6,072 bases of DNA from positions 1 through 6,072 of the forward strand of contig CAZMUD010000067.1 of NCBI GenBank assembly GCA_964569715.1, in the 5' to 3' direction. This document shows positions 1 through 5,887 of this stretch, in pieces. Origin of the DNA: CAZMUD01 sp964569715 (lineage in GTDB: Bacteria > Chloroflexota > Dehalococcoidia > Dehalococcoidales > UBA2162). Under the pieces are notes generated by a model, which searched no databases, was not told the DNA's origin, and worked only from the letters and a program-made list of their open reading frames with translations. The translations under genes and the position numbers were made by a program. How positions within the stretch are numbered: position 1 is the stretch's first letter; the number at the start of each line of letters is the position of its first letter.

Positions 1-724
1 GTGGAAACTGGCGAATAAAGTCATCAAGTCCACTGAATTCAAATAGAGTACCGATAAAAACAATGACCTGGTCACTTTCTTTAAGCCCCCATTTTTGACG
101 AACCTCAGAGCAGTCAACAGAGGGACGGAATAAGTTGGTGTCTATTGGGAAGGGAAGAAACTTTACTTTAGACTCGGCAACACCCATACTGGCTACATAT
201 TCTGAGTATTGAGGGGTATTGGGTAAAACCGCATCCACCTTGGAATAGACCTTTTTCTCAAGAAGCCTGGTTACCGGGCGTAACACAGGGTAGGACACAA
301 GGATATTGAGTATATCTATAGACCTGAATACTACCGGGATGTTGAATTTCCTGGCTAGATAGATAGTCTGCAACCCATTGGTAGGAACAGAGTAGAGCAC
401 AATAACATCAATGCCCTTCTCCCTAATAGTCTTTTGGATTTCTAAATAATGGGTAAGGGTAGCCGATATGCGGCTTAAGACAGGAATCCTAATGAAACCG
501 GGGCGCCTCAAGCACACTGATGCTCCAGAGAAGGCTCGAGAAACTCCATCAACCTGCTTTGTCCTTAGGCTTCCCAGGTTTAAAAAACCGTCTCGACTCC
601 ATCCATTCTCGTAATCAATAGCAAAAACCTTGTGGCCCAGGAGTGATAAAGCCTCGGAAAGGAAGTGTATGTCAAATACTACTTTAGCTAACCAGTCAAC
701 TTCGTGAACAAATAAGATATTCAT
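1..724 (-). CDS. GT4-type glycosyltransferase, N-terminal half (runs off left edge)
   Basis: I translated this frame by hand from an ATG at 724-722; it stays open for 241 codons to the window edge. The product begins MNILFVHEVDW and has the N-terminal Rossmann domain of GT-B retaining glycosyltransferases: a helix ending ALSLLGHKV (about 25-33), the strand KVFAIDYE, then GIDVIVLYSVPTNGL and FNIPVVFRSID, where the acceptor-side domain normally lies. Near residue 220 the segment VIVFIGTLFEFSGLDD is the usual first strand and loop of the second, sugar-nucleotide-binding domain. The family transfers a sugar from an NDP-sugar to a glycan or lipid-linked acceptor at the cytoplasmic face of the membrane. 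The EX7E donor motif would lie beyond the window, so donor and activity cannot be judged. Its ATG overlaps the TGA of the radical SAM gene as ATGA, indicating translational coupling and membership of the same operon. Confidence 0.88.
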   Translation of the reverse strand, partial: MNILFVHEVDWLAKVVFDIHFLSEALSLLGHKVFAIDYENGWSRDGFLNLGSLRTKQVDGVSRAFSGASVCLRRPGFIRIPVLSRISATLTHYLEIQKTIREKGIDVIVLYSVPTNGLQTIYLARKFNIPVVFRSIDILNILVSYPVLRPVTRLLEKKVYSKVDAVLPNTPQYSEYVASMGVAESKVKFLPFPIDTNLFRPSVDCSEVRQKWGLKESDQVIVFIGTLFEFSGLDDFIRQFP

Positions 725-2130
725 TGGCGCCTCTTCGGTGTAGGCTTTATATTCTCCAGGAGCATAGATAAGCCCTTGATGCCAACCTTTAAATCTCCAA
801 TAGAGGTAGTGCGCCGAATTCGCTGCCAGGGATATGACGGGCGCAGATAGAACTCTCTATAGGCTCGCCTTGTCCAATACTGAATGTCATCTCTATTAAG
901 TAGGCTGCTTTCAAACACAGGGGCTATATTTCCACCAGAACCGGCATACACGAAGCTTTCCCAGGGAATATTATCATCCTTTCTGCCATCTAGGTATAGG
1001 TCGTAAAGCTTGGTTCCGGGGAAGGGAGTAGTGACAGAGAATTGTGCAAAATCAAGCCTTAGCTTCTTGGCAAACTGAATTGTCTGCCTGATAGTCTCAG
1101 GAGATTCTCCAGGAGAGCCAATCATAAAGTAGCCGATGGTTTGCAAGTCAATCTCTCGGCTCAGGCGAACTGCTCCCTCAACCTGCTCCAGACTAATATC
1201 TTTGTTTAGAGTATCCAATATCTCCTGCGAGCCTGATTCTATGCCATAGGCAATAGAGTAGCAGCCAGCTTGCTTAATATGGCGCAATAACTCCTTGTCT
1301 ACCAGATTGACTCTCGTCTCACACGTCCAATGTATTTTCAGCCCTCTTTTTATTATCTCGTCGGCTATAGCGTAGGCTCTCTTCTTATCCAGCGTGAAGA
1401 CATCGTCATAAAAGGCGAATTCCTTTATGCCAAACTTTCTCTTATGATAAGCGACTTCCTCAACCACCCTTTCCGGGCTTTGACCTCTAAACTTATTACC
1501 GAAGATAGGTTTTGAACAATAGCTGCACCGATAAGGACAGCCGCGACTGGTTATAATAGCGGCGAAGGGGAGAGACCGACCGTGCGGGGGATGTGGTTTA
1601 TATCTTCGCCAGGGAAGCAGGTGGTAGGCAAGGAAAGGCAGAGAATCCAAGTCAATGTTTCTAGACCTTGCCGGATTGCTGACCACCTCACCATCCTTTC
1701 TGTAACTAATGCCCGGAATATTGTCTAGTGGTTTCTTATATTCCAGAGCGGGAAGTAACTCGATAATGATTTCCTCACCCTCTCCCCTGACTAACAGGTC
1801 AATTTCAGGGGCAGCAACCAATGTTTCTTCAGGGAGTAATGTAGCATGGGCACCGCCAAGGACTATGGGCAAATCAGGGTAGGCTTTTTTCAGGTGGTGG
1901 GCAATAGCTATGGCAGTATTTATAGTGGGGGTCATAGCGGTAAGTCCGATGATGTCGGCATCACTTACCAGTGGAACCACATCCTCCGGCTTGAGCTTTA
2001 GCGCGTTGGCCTCCAGAACGCTTACATGGTAACCCTCTCTTTCCAACACCGCTGCTATTAAGGCTAACCCCATAGGGGGCTGCGGGTATTGAGTGGATTG
2101 GGTAGGATTTACTAAAGCTACCTTAAACAT
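721..2130 (-). CDS. B12-binding radical SAM protein
   Basis: This 469-residue protein has the two-domain layout of cobalamin-dependent (class B-like) radical SAM enzymes. The N-terminal B12-binding fold covers about residues 3-140 (VALVNPTQST, PPMGLALIAAVLEREGY, IIGLTAMTPT, VLGGAHATLLPEE, LLVRGEGEE). The radical SAM core follows, with the [4Fe-4S] cluster motif C198-PYR-C202-SY-C205 in SRGCPYRCSYC, then FYDDVFTLDK (240-249) and YGIESGSQEIL (295-305). The C-terminal tail (about 410-469) is Arg/Tyr-rich, as in many relatives. Family members methylate unactivated carbons or do other radical chemistry on lipids, sugars, phosphinates or tetrapyrroles; the substrate cannot be read here. The locus suggests modification of a glycan or its lipid carrier. 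The ATG lies 6 bases after the SDR gene's TAG and has only a weak purine-rich site (AGAGAAG), so it probably depends on coupling. The enzyme is oxygen-sensitive by family, suggesting an anaerobe. Confidence 0.9.
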   Translation of the reverse strand: MFKVALVNPTQSTQYPQPPMGLALIAAVLEREGYHVSVLEANALKLKPEDVVPLVSDADIIGLTAMTPTINTAIAIAHHLKKAYPDLPIVLGGAHATLLPEETLVAAPEIDLLVRGEGEEIIIELLPALEYKKPLDNIPGISYRKDGEVVSNPARSRNIDLDSLPFLAYHLLPWRRYKPHPPHGRSLPFAAIITSRGCPYRCSYCSKPIFGNKFRGQSPERVVEEVAYHKRKFGIKEFAFYDDVFTLDKKRAYAIADEIIKRGLKIHWTCETRVNLVDKELLRHIKQAGCYSIAYGIESGSQEILDTLNKDISLEQVEGAVRLSREIDLQTIGYFMIGSPGESPETIRQTIQFAKKLRLDFAQFSVTTPFPGTKLYDLYLDGRKDDNIPWESFVYAGSGGNIAPVFESSLLNRDDIQYWTRRAYREFYLRPSYPWQRIRRTTSIGDLKVGIKGLSMLLENIKPTPKRRQ

Positions 2131-2136
2131 TCTTCT

Positions 2137-3078
2137 CTACTTTAAGCCATAAACTTTCTTCATCCAGTCAATGGTTTTTGGTATTCCCTCTTCTAATGGG
2201 ACCTTGGGGTCGTGCTTCAAGTCCCTTCTTGCCTTAGAGAAGTCCATATGTTTGACTCTGGTGGTAAAGGGCTCTGCCTCTTTATAGATAACCCTGGAAT
2301 CATCCTTGCCCAGATATTTGAGGATGAGGTCAGAGGCATATCTAATATCATGCTCCCATTCCTCTTTGCCACCAATATTGTAGACCTCTCCCGGCTTGAA
2401 GTTATCAATAATATTGGCAAAGGTGCGGCAGGTATCTTCAACGTAGTCAAAGATGCGTTTATGCCCTAGATAGACGGTGTAGGACTCATCTCTTAGTGCT
2501 TTATAGATGAAGGCAGGTATTACACCACGGTAGGGGCTGTAGTGTTCATGAGGTCCATAAGCATTGACCGGACGAACCCTGACTGTTTCGGTACCAAACA
2601 TATCCGCTGAGTTTAATACTTGAAGTTCTCCCACCCACTTGGTCATGGCATAGTCATTCATTTGTTTTATGGGTATTTTGTCCATGACATCCTCGCTCAT
2701 TACCCCATCATAGTCTCCATACACTTCAGCGCTACTAAAGAATATCATCCTAAACTTTTTCTCTTCCTGAATTCTTATCATGTTCTTGGTGCCAACGACG
2801 TTGGTCATCCATAGGTTCTCGTAGTAATCCTCGCCGTTCCAACGTCCGTATTCCGCCGCCAGGTGATAGACATAGTCAAAGTTGTGCTCTTCGAAGAGCC
2901 TACCAAGCTGCCGGTGTTTGCTGACATCGCAGCGAATATAATTTGGTCCCTCTGAATGCCCCAGGTCACAGACCCAGACCTCGTGCCCTCTCTTCCTAAG
3001 TTCAGGGGTAAGGTTTGAACCGATAAATCCCAACCCACCGGTAACCAGTATAGTCTTGTGTCCAGAGTCTTGAGTCAC
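2137..3078 (-). CDS. NAD-dependent nucleotide-sugar epimerase/dehydratase (extended SDR)
   Basis: This is a complete 313-residue extended short-chain dehydrogenase of the GalE/RmlB type. Visible marks are the NAD-binding GGLGFIG at 14-20, D51 after the third strand, YHLAAEYGRW (71-80), the catalytic-strand segment FFSSAEVYG (113-121) with S116 in the usual Ser/Thr position, and the catalytic pair Y143-x3-K147 in DYAMTKWVGE. RPVNAYGP (169-176), RIFDYVEDTCR (208-218) and VYNIGG (232-237) are the substrate-side motifs. Such enzymes oxidise the sugar ring of an NDP-sugar and then epimerise, dehydrate or decarboxylate it; the exact product cannot be assigned. The start is GTG at 3078-3076, fixed by a perfect AAGGAGG seven bases upstream. 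The first 8-9 residues (MTQDSGHKT) are encoded by a 7-base repeat array and look like an add-on before the usual ILVTGG strand. The gene follows the four-helix-bundle stop by three bases. Confidence 0.9.
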   Translation of the reverse strand: MTQDSGHKTILVTGGLGFIGSNLTPELRKRGHEVWVCDLGHSEGPNYIRCDVSKHRQLGRLFEEHNFDYVYHLAAEYGRWNGEDYYENLWMTNVVGTKNMIRIQEEKKFRMIFFSSAEVYGDYDGVMSEDVMDKIPIKQMNDYAMTKWVGELQVLNSADMFGTETVRVRPVNAYGPHEHYSPYRGVIPAFIYKALRDESYTVYLGHKRIFDYVEDTCRTFANIIDNFKPGEVYNIGGKEEWEHDIRYASDLILKYLGKDDSRVIYKEAEPFTTRVKHMDFSKARRDLKHDPKVPLEEGIPKTIDWMKKVYGLK

Positions 3079-3083
3079 TAGTC
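3049..3083 (-). repeat. Degenerate 7-base repeat array, downstream arm (about five units)
   Basis: On the plus strand five consecutive 7-base blocks (3049-3055, 3056-3062, 3063-3069, 3070-3076, 3077-3083) all end in GTC, and four of them in AGTC. Examples are CAGAGTC (3063-3069) and TTGAGTC (3070-3076). Read on the minus strand they become GACTNNN units. They are in opposite orientation to the array at 3457-3484, which reads GACTCNN on the plus strand. The array begins at the TGA of the four-helix-bundle gene, contains the GTG start of the SDR gene, and encodes that protein's first residues. The unit nearest the SDR core (3049-3055) is the least certain, because it overlaps the conserved first strand. 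Confidence 0.7.
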
Positions 3084-3447
3084 AACCTCCTTTTAGATAC
3101 CTTACGAAACCAGAGATGAGTCTTATAGTTTCCTCCAACAGTTCATATAATTCCTTAAAGGTAGCTTCTGAGATATATTCTAAATCAAGAGCCACATAAA
3201 GTTGACTCTGCATCTCAGAGGCGGAGCCTTTGGCAACATGCAGAAATTGAATAAATTCCCTGTCGGTTTGCCTGGAGAAACCTTCAGCGATATTGCTCAT
3301 TACAGAAATAGAGGCTCTCCTAATCTGATCCTTTAAGCTGTAGTCCTTAGCAAAATTCCCTCTGCTGGTAACTTCATATATGTCCCTCACCAGTGTTCTT
3401 GCCCTTTGCCAAGCCGTGATATCTTCAAAACGCTTTATCCCCGTCAT
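3082..3447 (-). CDS. Four-helix-bundle protein, 23S rRNA intervening-sequence (S23/IVP, TIGR02436) family
   Basis: This is an intact 121-residue protein with the family hallmarks in order: FEDITAWQRAR (7-17), a short loop, DYSLKDQIRRASISVMSNIAEG (about 35-56), the EF..FL segment DREFIQFLHVAKGSASE (62-78), QLYVALDLEYIS (82-93), and a last helix ending GFVRYLKGG. The pattern 'QIRRA..S...NIAEG..R....EF..FL..A.GS..E...QL' is diagnostic for this family as I know it. The family was first seen in open frames inside insertions in bacterial 23S rRNA genes and is structurally related to the Avd accessory protein of diversity-generating retroelements; its biochemical role is not established. It has no obvious link to glycan synthesis. 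The ATG at 3447 is preceded by AGGAG at an 11-base spacing. Inverted 7-base repeat arrays flank the gene, suggesting it was inserted. No stop or frameshift disrupts it. Confidence 0.9.
   Translation of the reverse strand: MTGIKRFEDITAWQRARTLVRDIYEVTSRGNFAKDYSLKDQIRRASISVMSNIAEGFSRQTDREFIQFLHVAKGSASEMQSQLYVALDLEYISEATFKELYELLEETIRLISGFVRYLKGG
3086..3092 (-). promoter_or_regulatory. Strong Shine-Dalgarno site of the SDR gene, inside the upstream gene's last codons
   Basis: On the minus strand this reads AAGGAGG, a full anti-16S match, 7 bases before the GTG at 3078. It is built from the final sense codons (Lys-Gly-Gly, AAA GGA GGT) of the four-helix-bundle gene. Any ribosome finishing that gene therefore uncovers this site. 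It decides the GTG start, since no other plausible start is nearby. Confidence 0.85.
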
Positions 3448-3456
3448 TATATCTGA

Positions 3457-3484
3457 GACTCCTGACTCTAGACTCCTGACTCTA
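3457..3484 (-). repeat. Perfect 14-base tandem duplication made of four 7-base units, upstream arm
   Basis: On the plus strand GACTCCTGACTCTA occurs at 3457-3470 and again without any change at 3471-3484. Each copy splits into two 7-base units that share GACTC (GACTCCT and GACTCTA). The array holds the last five sense codons of wecB (Val-Glu-Ser-Gly-Val), its TAG stop at 3470-3468, and the ribosome binding site of the next gene. It lies in inverted orientation relative to the array at 3049-3083. Confidence 0.9.
3459..3463 (-). promoter_or_regulatory. Ribosome binding site of the four-helix-bundle gene, inside a repeat unit
   Basis: The minus strand reads AGGAG, 11 bases before the ATG at 3447, which is slightly long spacing. 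The site is part of the repeat unit at 3457-3463. The identical unit at 3471-3477 carries a second AGGAG that falls in the end of wecB. The repeat itself therefore brings a translation signal. Confidence 0.6.
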
Positions 3485-4544
3485 CTATCTCTACAATCTT
3501 CCTCCCGGCAGTTCCATCTCCGAATGGATTCTGCCAGTTATTGTCTCTACCAAGCATCGCCTTTGAGCATTCAAGTATTGTCTCAGGAGAAGCACCAGCC
3601 AGGATATTAGAGCCAACCTCGAGTGTTTCCGGTCTCTCAGTGTTATCCCTCAGGGTAACGCAGGGCACGGTGAGGATACAAGCCTCCTCTTGAACGCCAC
3701 CAGAATCAGTCAAGATAAGACGGGCACTGCTCTCAAGTTGCAAAAAACCTAGGAAATCCACCGGCTCAGCTAGCATGAGGCGTCGGGGCTGAAGTCCAAA
3801 CTTAGTCATCATCTTTCTCGAATGCGGGTGGATAGGGTAGATTACTGGCGTCTCAAATTCAGCAACTACTCGGTCAAGACCCTCCAAGATAGAAGCAAAT
3901 CTTGCCCGGTTATCGACATTCTCTTGCCGATGGAGGGTTACCAGAAAATATTCCTGTGGCTTGAGGCCTAAAGCATTAACGGCTTTAGCACTGGCTCTGG
4001 CTATTTCTAGGTTCTGATAGATAGCATCAACAATAGTGTTGCCAGTGACAAATATTCTGTCCTCAGGGATACCCTCACCCCTCAGGATTGCCTTTGCTTT
4101 CTCTGTGGGAGCAAATAGGAAGTTGGAGCAGTGGTCAGCAAGAATACGGTTTATTTCCTCGGGCATATTTCTATCATAACTGCGAAGTCCAGCCTCTACA
4201 TGTCCCACTTTTATGTAGAGTTTAGCCGCAGCCAGTGCTCCGGCAAGCACACTATTAGTATCCCCTTCGACCAGGATAATGTCTGGGGTTTCCTTAAGCA
4301 ACACTTTCTCGATGCCGACAAGCATTTTGCCCGTCTCTTCGGCATGGGAGCCGGAACCCACATTAAGGTTATATCTCGGTTTAGGAAGCTCAAGCTGTTC
4401 AAAAAAGACTTTATCCAGGTAGTAGGAATAGTGCTGGCCGGTATGAAGAAGAAAGAAGTCTGCCTGTTTTCTGCCAAGTTCCCTTATCACTGGAGCCATC
4501 TTGATTATTTCGGGACGAGTCCCAAGGATTATAGCAATCTTCAT
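3468..4544 (-). CDS. wecB: UDP-N-acetylglucosamine 2-epimerase, non-hydrolysing
   Basis: This 358-residue cytoplasmic enzyme interconverts UDP-GlcNAc and UDP-ManNAc, supplying ManNAc or its oxidised form for surface glycans. The GT-B-like fold is marked by GTRPEIIKMAP (8-18), HTGQHYS (34-40), VEGDTNSVLAG (92-102), HVEAGLRSYDRNMPEE (115-130), VTGNTIVDA (166-174), TLHRQEN (203-209), YPIHPHSR (236-243), LTDSGGVQEEA (278-288), TLRDNTERPET (297-307) and NPFGDGTAG (339-347). D95, E117, E130 and H205 match the positions of the catalytic Asp, two Glu and His described for E. coli WecB. The ATG at 4544-4542 overlaps the previous gene's TGA as ATGA, so it is probably translationally coupled. The length is near the family norm, with a short C-terminus: the last five codons and the TAG fall in the 7-base repeat array, so the original end may have been slightly different. 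Confidence 0.96.
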   Translation of the reverse strand: MKIAIILGTRPEIIKMAPVIRELGRKQADFFLLHTGQHYSYYLDKVFFEQLELPKPRYNLNVGSGSHAEETGKMLVGIEKVLLKETPDIILVEGDTNSVLAGALAAAKLYIKVGHVEAGLRSYDRNMPEEINRILADHCSNFLFAPTEKAKAILRGEGIPEDRIFVTGNTIVDAIYQNLEIARASAKAVNALGLKPQEYFLVTLHRQENVDNRARFASILEGLDRVVAEFETPVIYPIHPHSRKMMTKFGLQPRRLMLAEPVDFLGFLQLESSARLILTDSGGVQEEACILTVPCVTLRDNTERPETLEVGSNILAGASPETILECSKAMLGRDNNWQNPFGDGTAGRKIVEIVESGV

Positions 4545-4849
4545 TTACCAGACTCATCTCCTAGCCGACTGCACTCAAATATCACCGTTCCCCCTTCGGT
4601 GTATGGTGACCCGGGGTCGACACACTGGATATAGGCATGCTCCGGGTCTTCCGCTCTGGTTAATCCAAGCTTCACTGGGCACCAGTCATGTTCCAGTATG
4701 GTAACATAATGAAGTAAGGTTGATAGGGCATGAGTGCAGAGGGCGTCTGTTTTATCCAGCACTATCTTCGGGTCGTCTATTACTATTCGGTCACCCACCT
4801 CATATACCGGGCATCTCCCCCGTATTTCGCAGACCTTGATTTCAAGCAT
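4541..4849 (-). CDS. Small cysteine-rich protein, TIGR04076-like
   Basis: This 102-residue soluble protein has no signal peptide or membrane segment. Its pattern resembles the uncharacterised TIGR04076 family as I remember it: an N-terminal strand ending RGRCPVYEVGDRIVI (about 10-24), a central KTDALCTHALSTLLHY (33-48), then VKLGLTR, and a C-terminal YIQCVDPGSPYTEGGTVIFE (73-92). Six cysteines (7, 13, 38, 57, 76, 93) and His40/His47 could bind a metal or a cluster, but the function is unknown and I assign none. The ATG at 4849 has AGGGG nine bases upstream. The gene sits 43 bases after the GT2 gene, and its TGA overlaps the wecB ATG, so the two are likely co-translated. That placement hints at a role near WecB or in the same pathway, though it could also be a chance passenger. 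Confidence 0.8.
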   Translation of the reverse strand: MLEIKVCEIRGRCPVYEVGDRIVIDDPKIVLDKTDALCTHALSTLLHYVTILEHDWCPVKLGLTRAEDPEHAYIQCVDPGSPYTEGGTVIFECSRLGDESGK

Positions 4850-4892
4850 GCTTTCTGACCCCTGGCAATGCTTCTGGATTCAAAGAGATGAC

Positions 4893-5792
4893 TTAGCCCT
4901 TTCGTTTTGCTAGCACGTTTAGTATTATCCCGGTGAATACACTGAATGCACCGATAATAAGCAGTAAGATTGATACCAGGGCAGTACCTGTTGCCACTCC
5001 TCCTCCCGCGGAAGAAATGCTAAGCACCCTGATGCCAGCAAGTAAGCCAAGCACCATCAGAATGGCACCACCCAACCCGAAGAAAAAGAGGGGTCTCTTC
5101 TCGGAAATCATGGCAATTATGCGACCCAGAACCTCAAAGCCGTGTACTACCGGATTCATGGTTGAGCCATCCCCAGTGTATCTAATAGAGATTGGCCTCT
5201 CTGTAATCTTAAGACCCTTCTCAGCGGCATCGGCTATCATCTCTGCCGATACAGACATTCCATTTTCCCTCAGCTCTAGGCTAGCTATCGCCTTCTTGGA
5301 AAAAACCCTGAATCCAGACTCAGAGTCGGAGAGCCTTTTCCTCGACAGGATGTAGGAGAAATAGGAAATGACCCTCAACCCGATACGGCGGTAGCGAGGG
5401 ATATTGGCCGTTTGCTGTTCCCTTGAGCCGATAACGAGGTCAAAACCCTCTGAGATAGGCTTGATGAGGTGGGGGATTTCATCAGGATTGTGCTGAGAGT
5501 CAGCATCGAGAAGCAAAAGGATATCGGGTTCCCTTTTCTTTGCCTCGGCGAGGAGTGTCTGAATGCTAGCTCCGTAACCTTTATTTTGCTTGTGCTGAAT
5601 CACAGTGGCCCCGGCAAGCTTGGCAACATTTGCCGTTTGGTCTGTGCTACCATCGTCAACCACAATGACCTCATCTACATATTGCCTGGTTTTAAGTACA
5701 ACGGTGCCAATATATTTCTCTTCATTGAAGGCGGGGATAGCGGCTATAATTTGGGGCATACTCTCCTGAGAAGAGTGAGACGACTGTTTCAT
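4893..5792 (-). CDS. GT2 family glycosyltransferase with C-terminal membrane helices (DPM1/polyprenyl-phosphate type)
   Basis: This protein of about 299 residues has a GT-A catalytic domain followed by a membrane anchor. Numbering from the GTG at 5795, the motifs are IAAIPAFNEEKYIG (17-30), VIVVDDGSTDQT (43-54) for nucleotide binding, NKGYGAS (71-77), the metal-binding DAD of LLLDADSQHNPDE (94-106), VIGSR (121-125) and SDSESGFRVFSKKA (156-169). Hydrophobic helices near 236-256 and 268-293 form a hairpin ending in VLAKRKG. Relatives transfer a sugar from an NDP-sugar to polyprenyl phosphate or a related lipid at the inner membrane face. The start is uncertain. GGAG at 5801-5798 stands 5 bases from the ATG at 5792, which I chose, but only 2 bases from the GTG at 5795. 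The ATG at 5759 would give a start closer to the usual family N-terminus, but its AGGAG is only 3 bases away. It is probably the first gene of the glycan block. Confidence 0.9.
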   Translation of the reverse strand: MKQSSHSSQESMPQIIAAIPAFNEEKYIGTVVLKTRQYVDEVIVVDDGSTDQTANVAKLAGATVIQHKQNKGYGASIQTLLAEAKKREPDILLLLDADSQHNPDEIPHLIKPISEGFDLVIGSREQQTANIPRYRRIGLRVISYFSYILSRKRLSDSESGFRVFSKKAIASLELRENGMSVSAEMIADAAEKGLKITERPISIRYTGDGSTMNPVVHGFEVLGRIIAMISEKRPLFFFGLGGAILMVLGLLAGIRVLSISSAGGGVATGTALVSILLLIIGAFSVFTGIILNVLAKRKG

Positions 5793-5795
5793 CAC

Positions 5796-5887
5796 ATCTC
5801 CATAATCGTGGTGTATTCCACGCTTAACCGGAGGTCTTCAAGGCAAGCTCAAATGGGTATTACCTAATTTAGCGCCTTGAGCCTCGG
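5796..5887 (-). other. Intergenic gap before the glycan gene block
   Basis: This 92-base gap is the longest non-coding stretch in the window and the likeliest place for an operon promoter, but I see no convincing -35/-10 pair on the minus strand. It holds a 7-base inverted repeat (TCAAGGC at 5838-5844 and GCCTTGA at 5874-5880, 29 bases apart) without a following T-run, so it is not a standard intrinsic terminator. The GGAG site of the GT2 gene lies at its low-coordinate end. Read-through from the helix-turn-helix gene remains possible. Confidence 0.4.

Larger units (their letters stand above)
3049..3484 (-). mobile_element. Candidate inserted element: four-helix-bundle gene between inverted 7-base repeat arrays
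   Basis: The segment of about 436 bases consists of an array of four 7-base units, a 366-base four-helix-bundle gene, and an array of about five units in the opposite orientation, with very little else. It separates two genes that would otherwise be direct operon neighbours (wecB and the SDR gene). It carries no transposase, so if it moves it must use functions supplied elsewhere. The insertion keeps both neighbours readable: one arm closes wecB and the other opens the SDR gene. That it is an element is inferred from this architecture and from the family's history inside rRNA insertions. No target duplication can be identified confidently, and the outer limits are approximate. Confidence 0.5.

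Noticed and set aside
3446..3451. Perfect TATAAT on the minus strand at the start of the four-helix-bundle gene
   Set aside because: It overlaps the ATG, so a transcript starting there would lack the gene's start codon, and there is no -35-like sequence at the right distance.
4131..4634. 167-codon plus-strand open frame
   Set aside because: It lies antisense to wecB and the small upstream gene, both clearly coding on the minus strand, and its product has no recognisable domain.
5324..5334. GACTCAGAGTC in the GT2 gene, resembling the GACTC repeat core
   Set aside because: It is a single copy that encodes the conserved SDSESG motif, with no 7-base periodicity around it.
5794..5850. Short minus-strand frame ending ATG GAG ATG TGA that overlaps the GT2 start
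   Set aside because: An upstream TGA limits it to fewer than 20 codons, it matches nothing I recognise, and the overlap can be explained by the ribosome-site and start-codon sequence.
5469..5867. 132-codon plus-strand open frame running into the intergenic gap
   Set aside because: It is mostly the antisense of the GT2 catalytic domain and its translation shows no family features.
5838..5880. Inverted repeat TCAAGGC/GCCTTGA as a terminator after the HTH gene
   Set aside because: The loop is 29 bases, the stem is only 7 pairs and no T-run follows; an alternative 6-base pairing competes with it.
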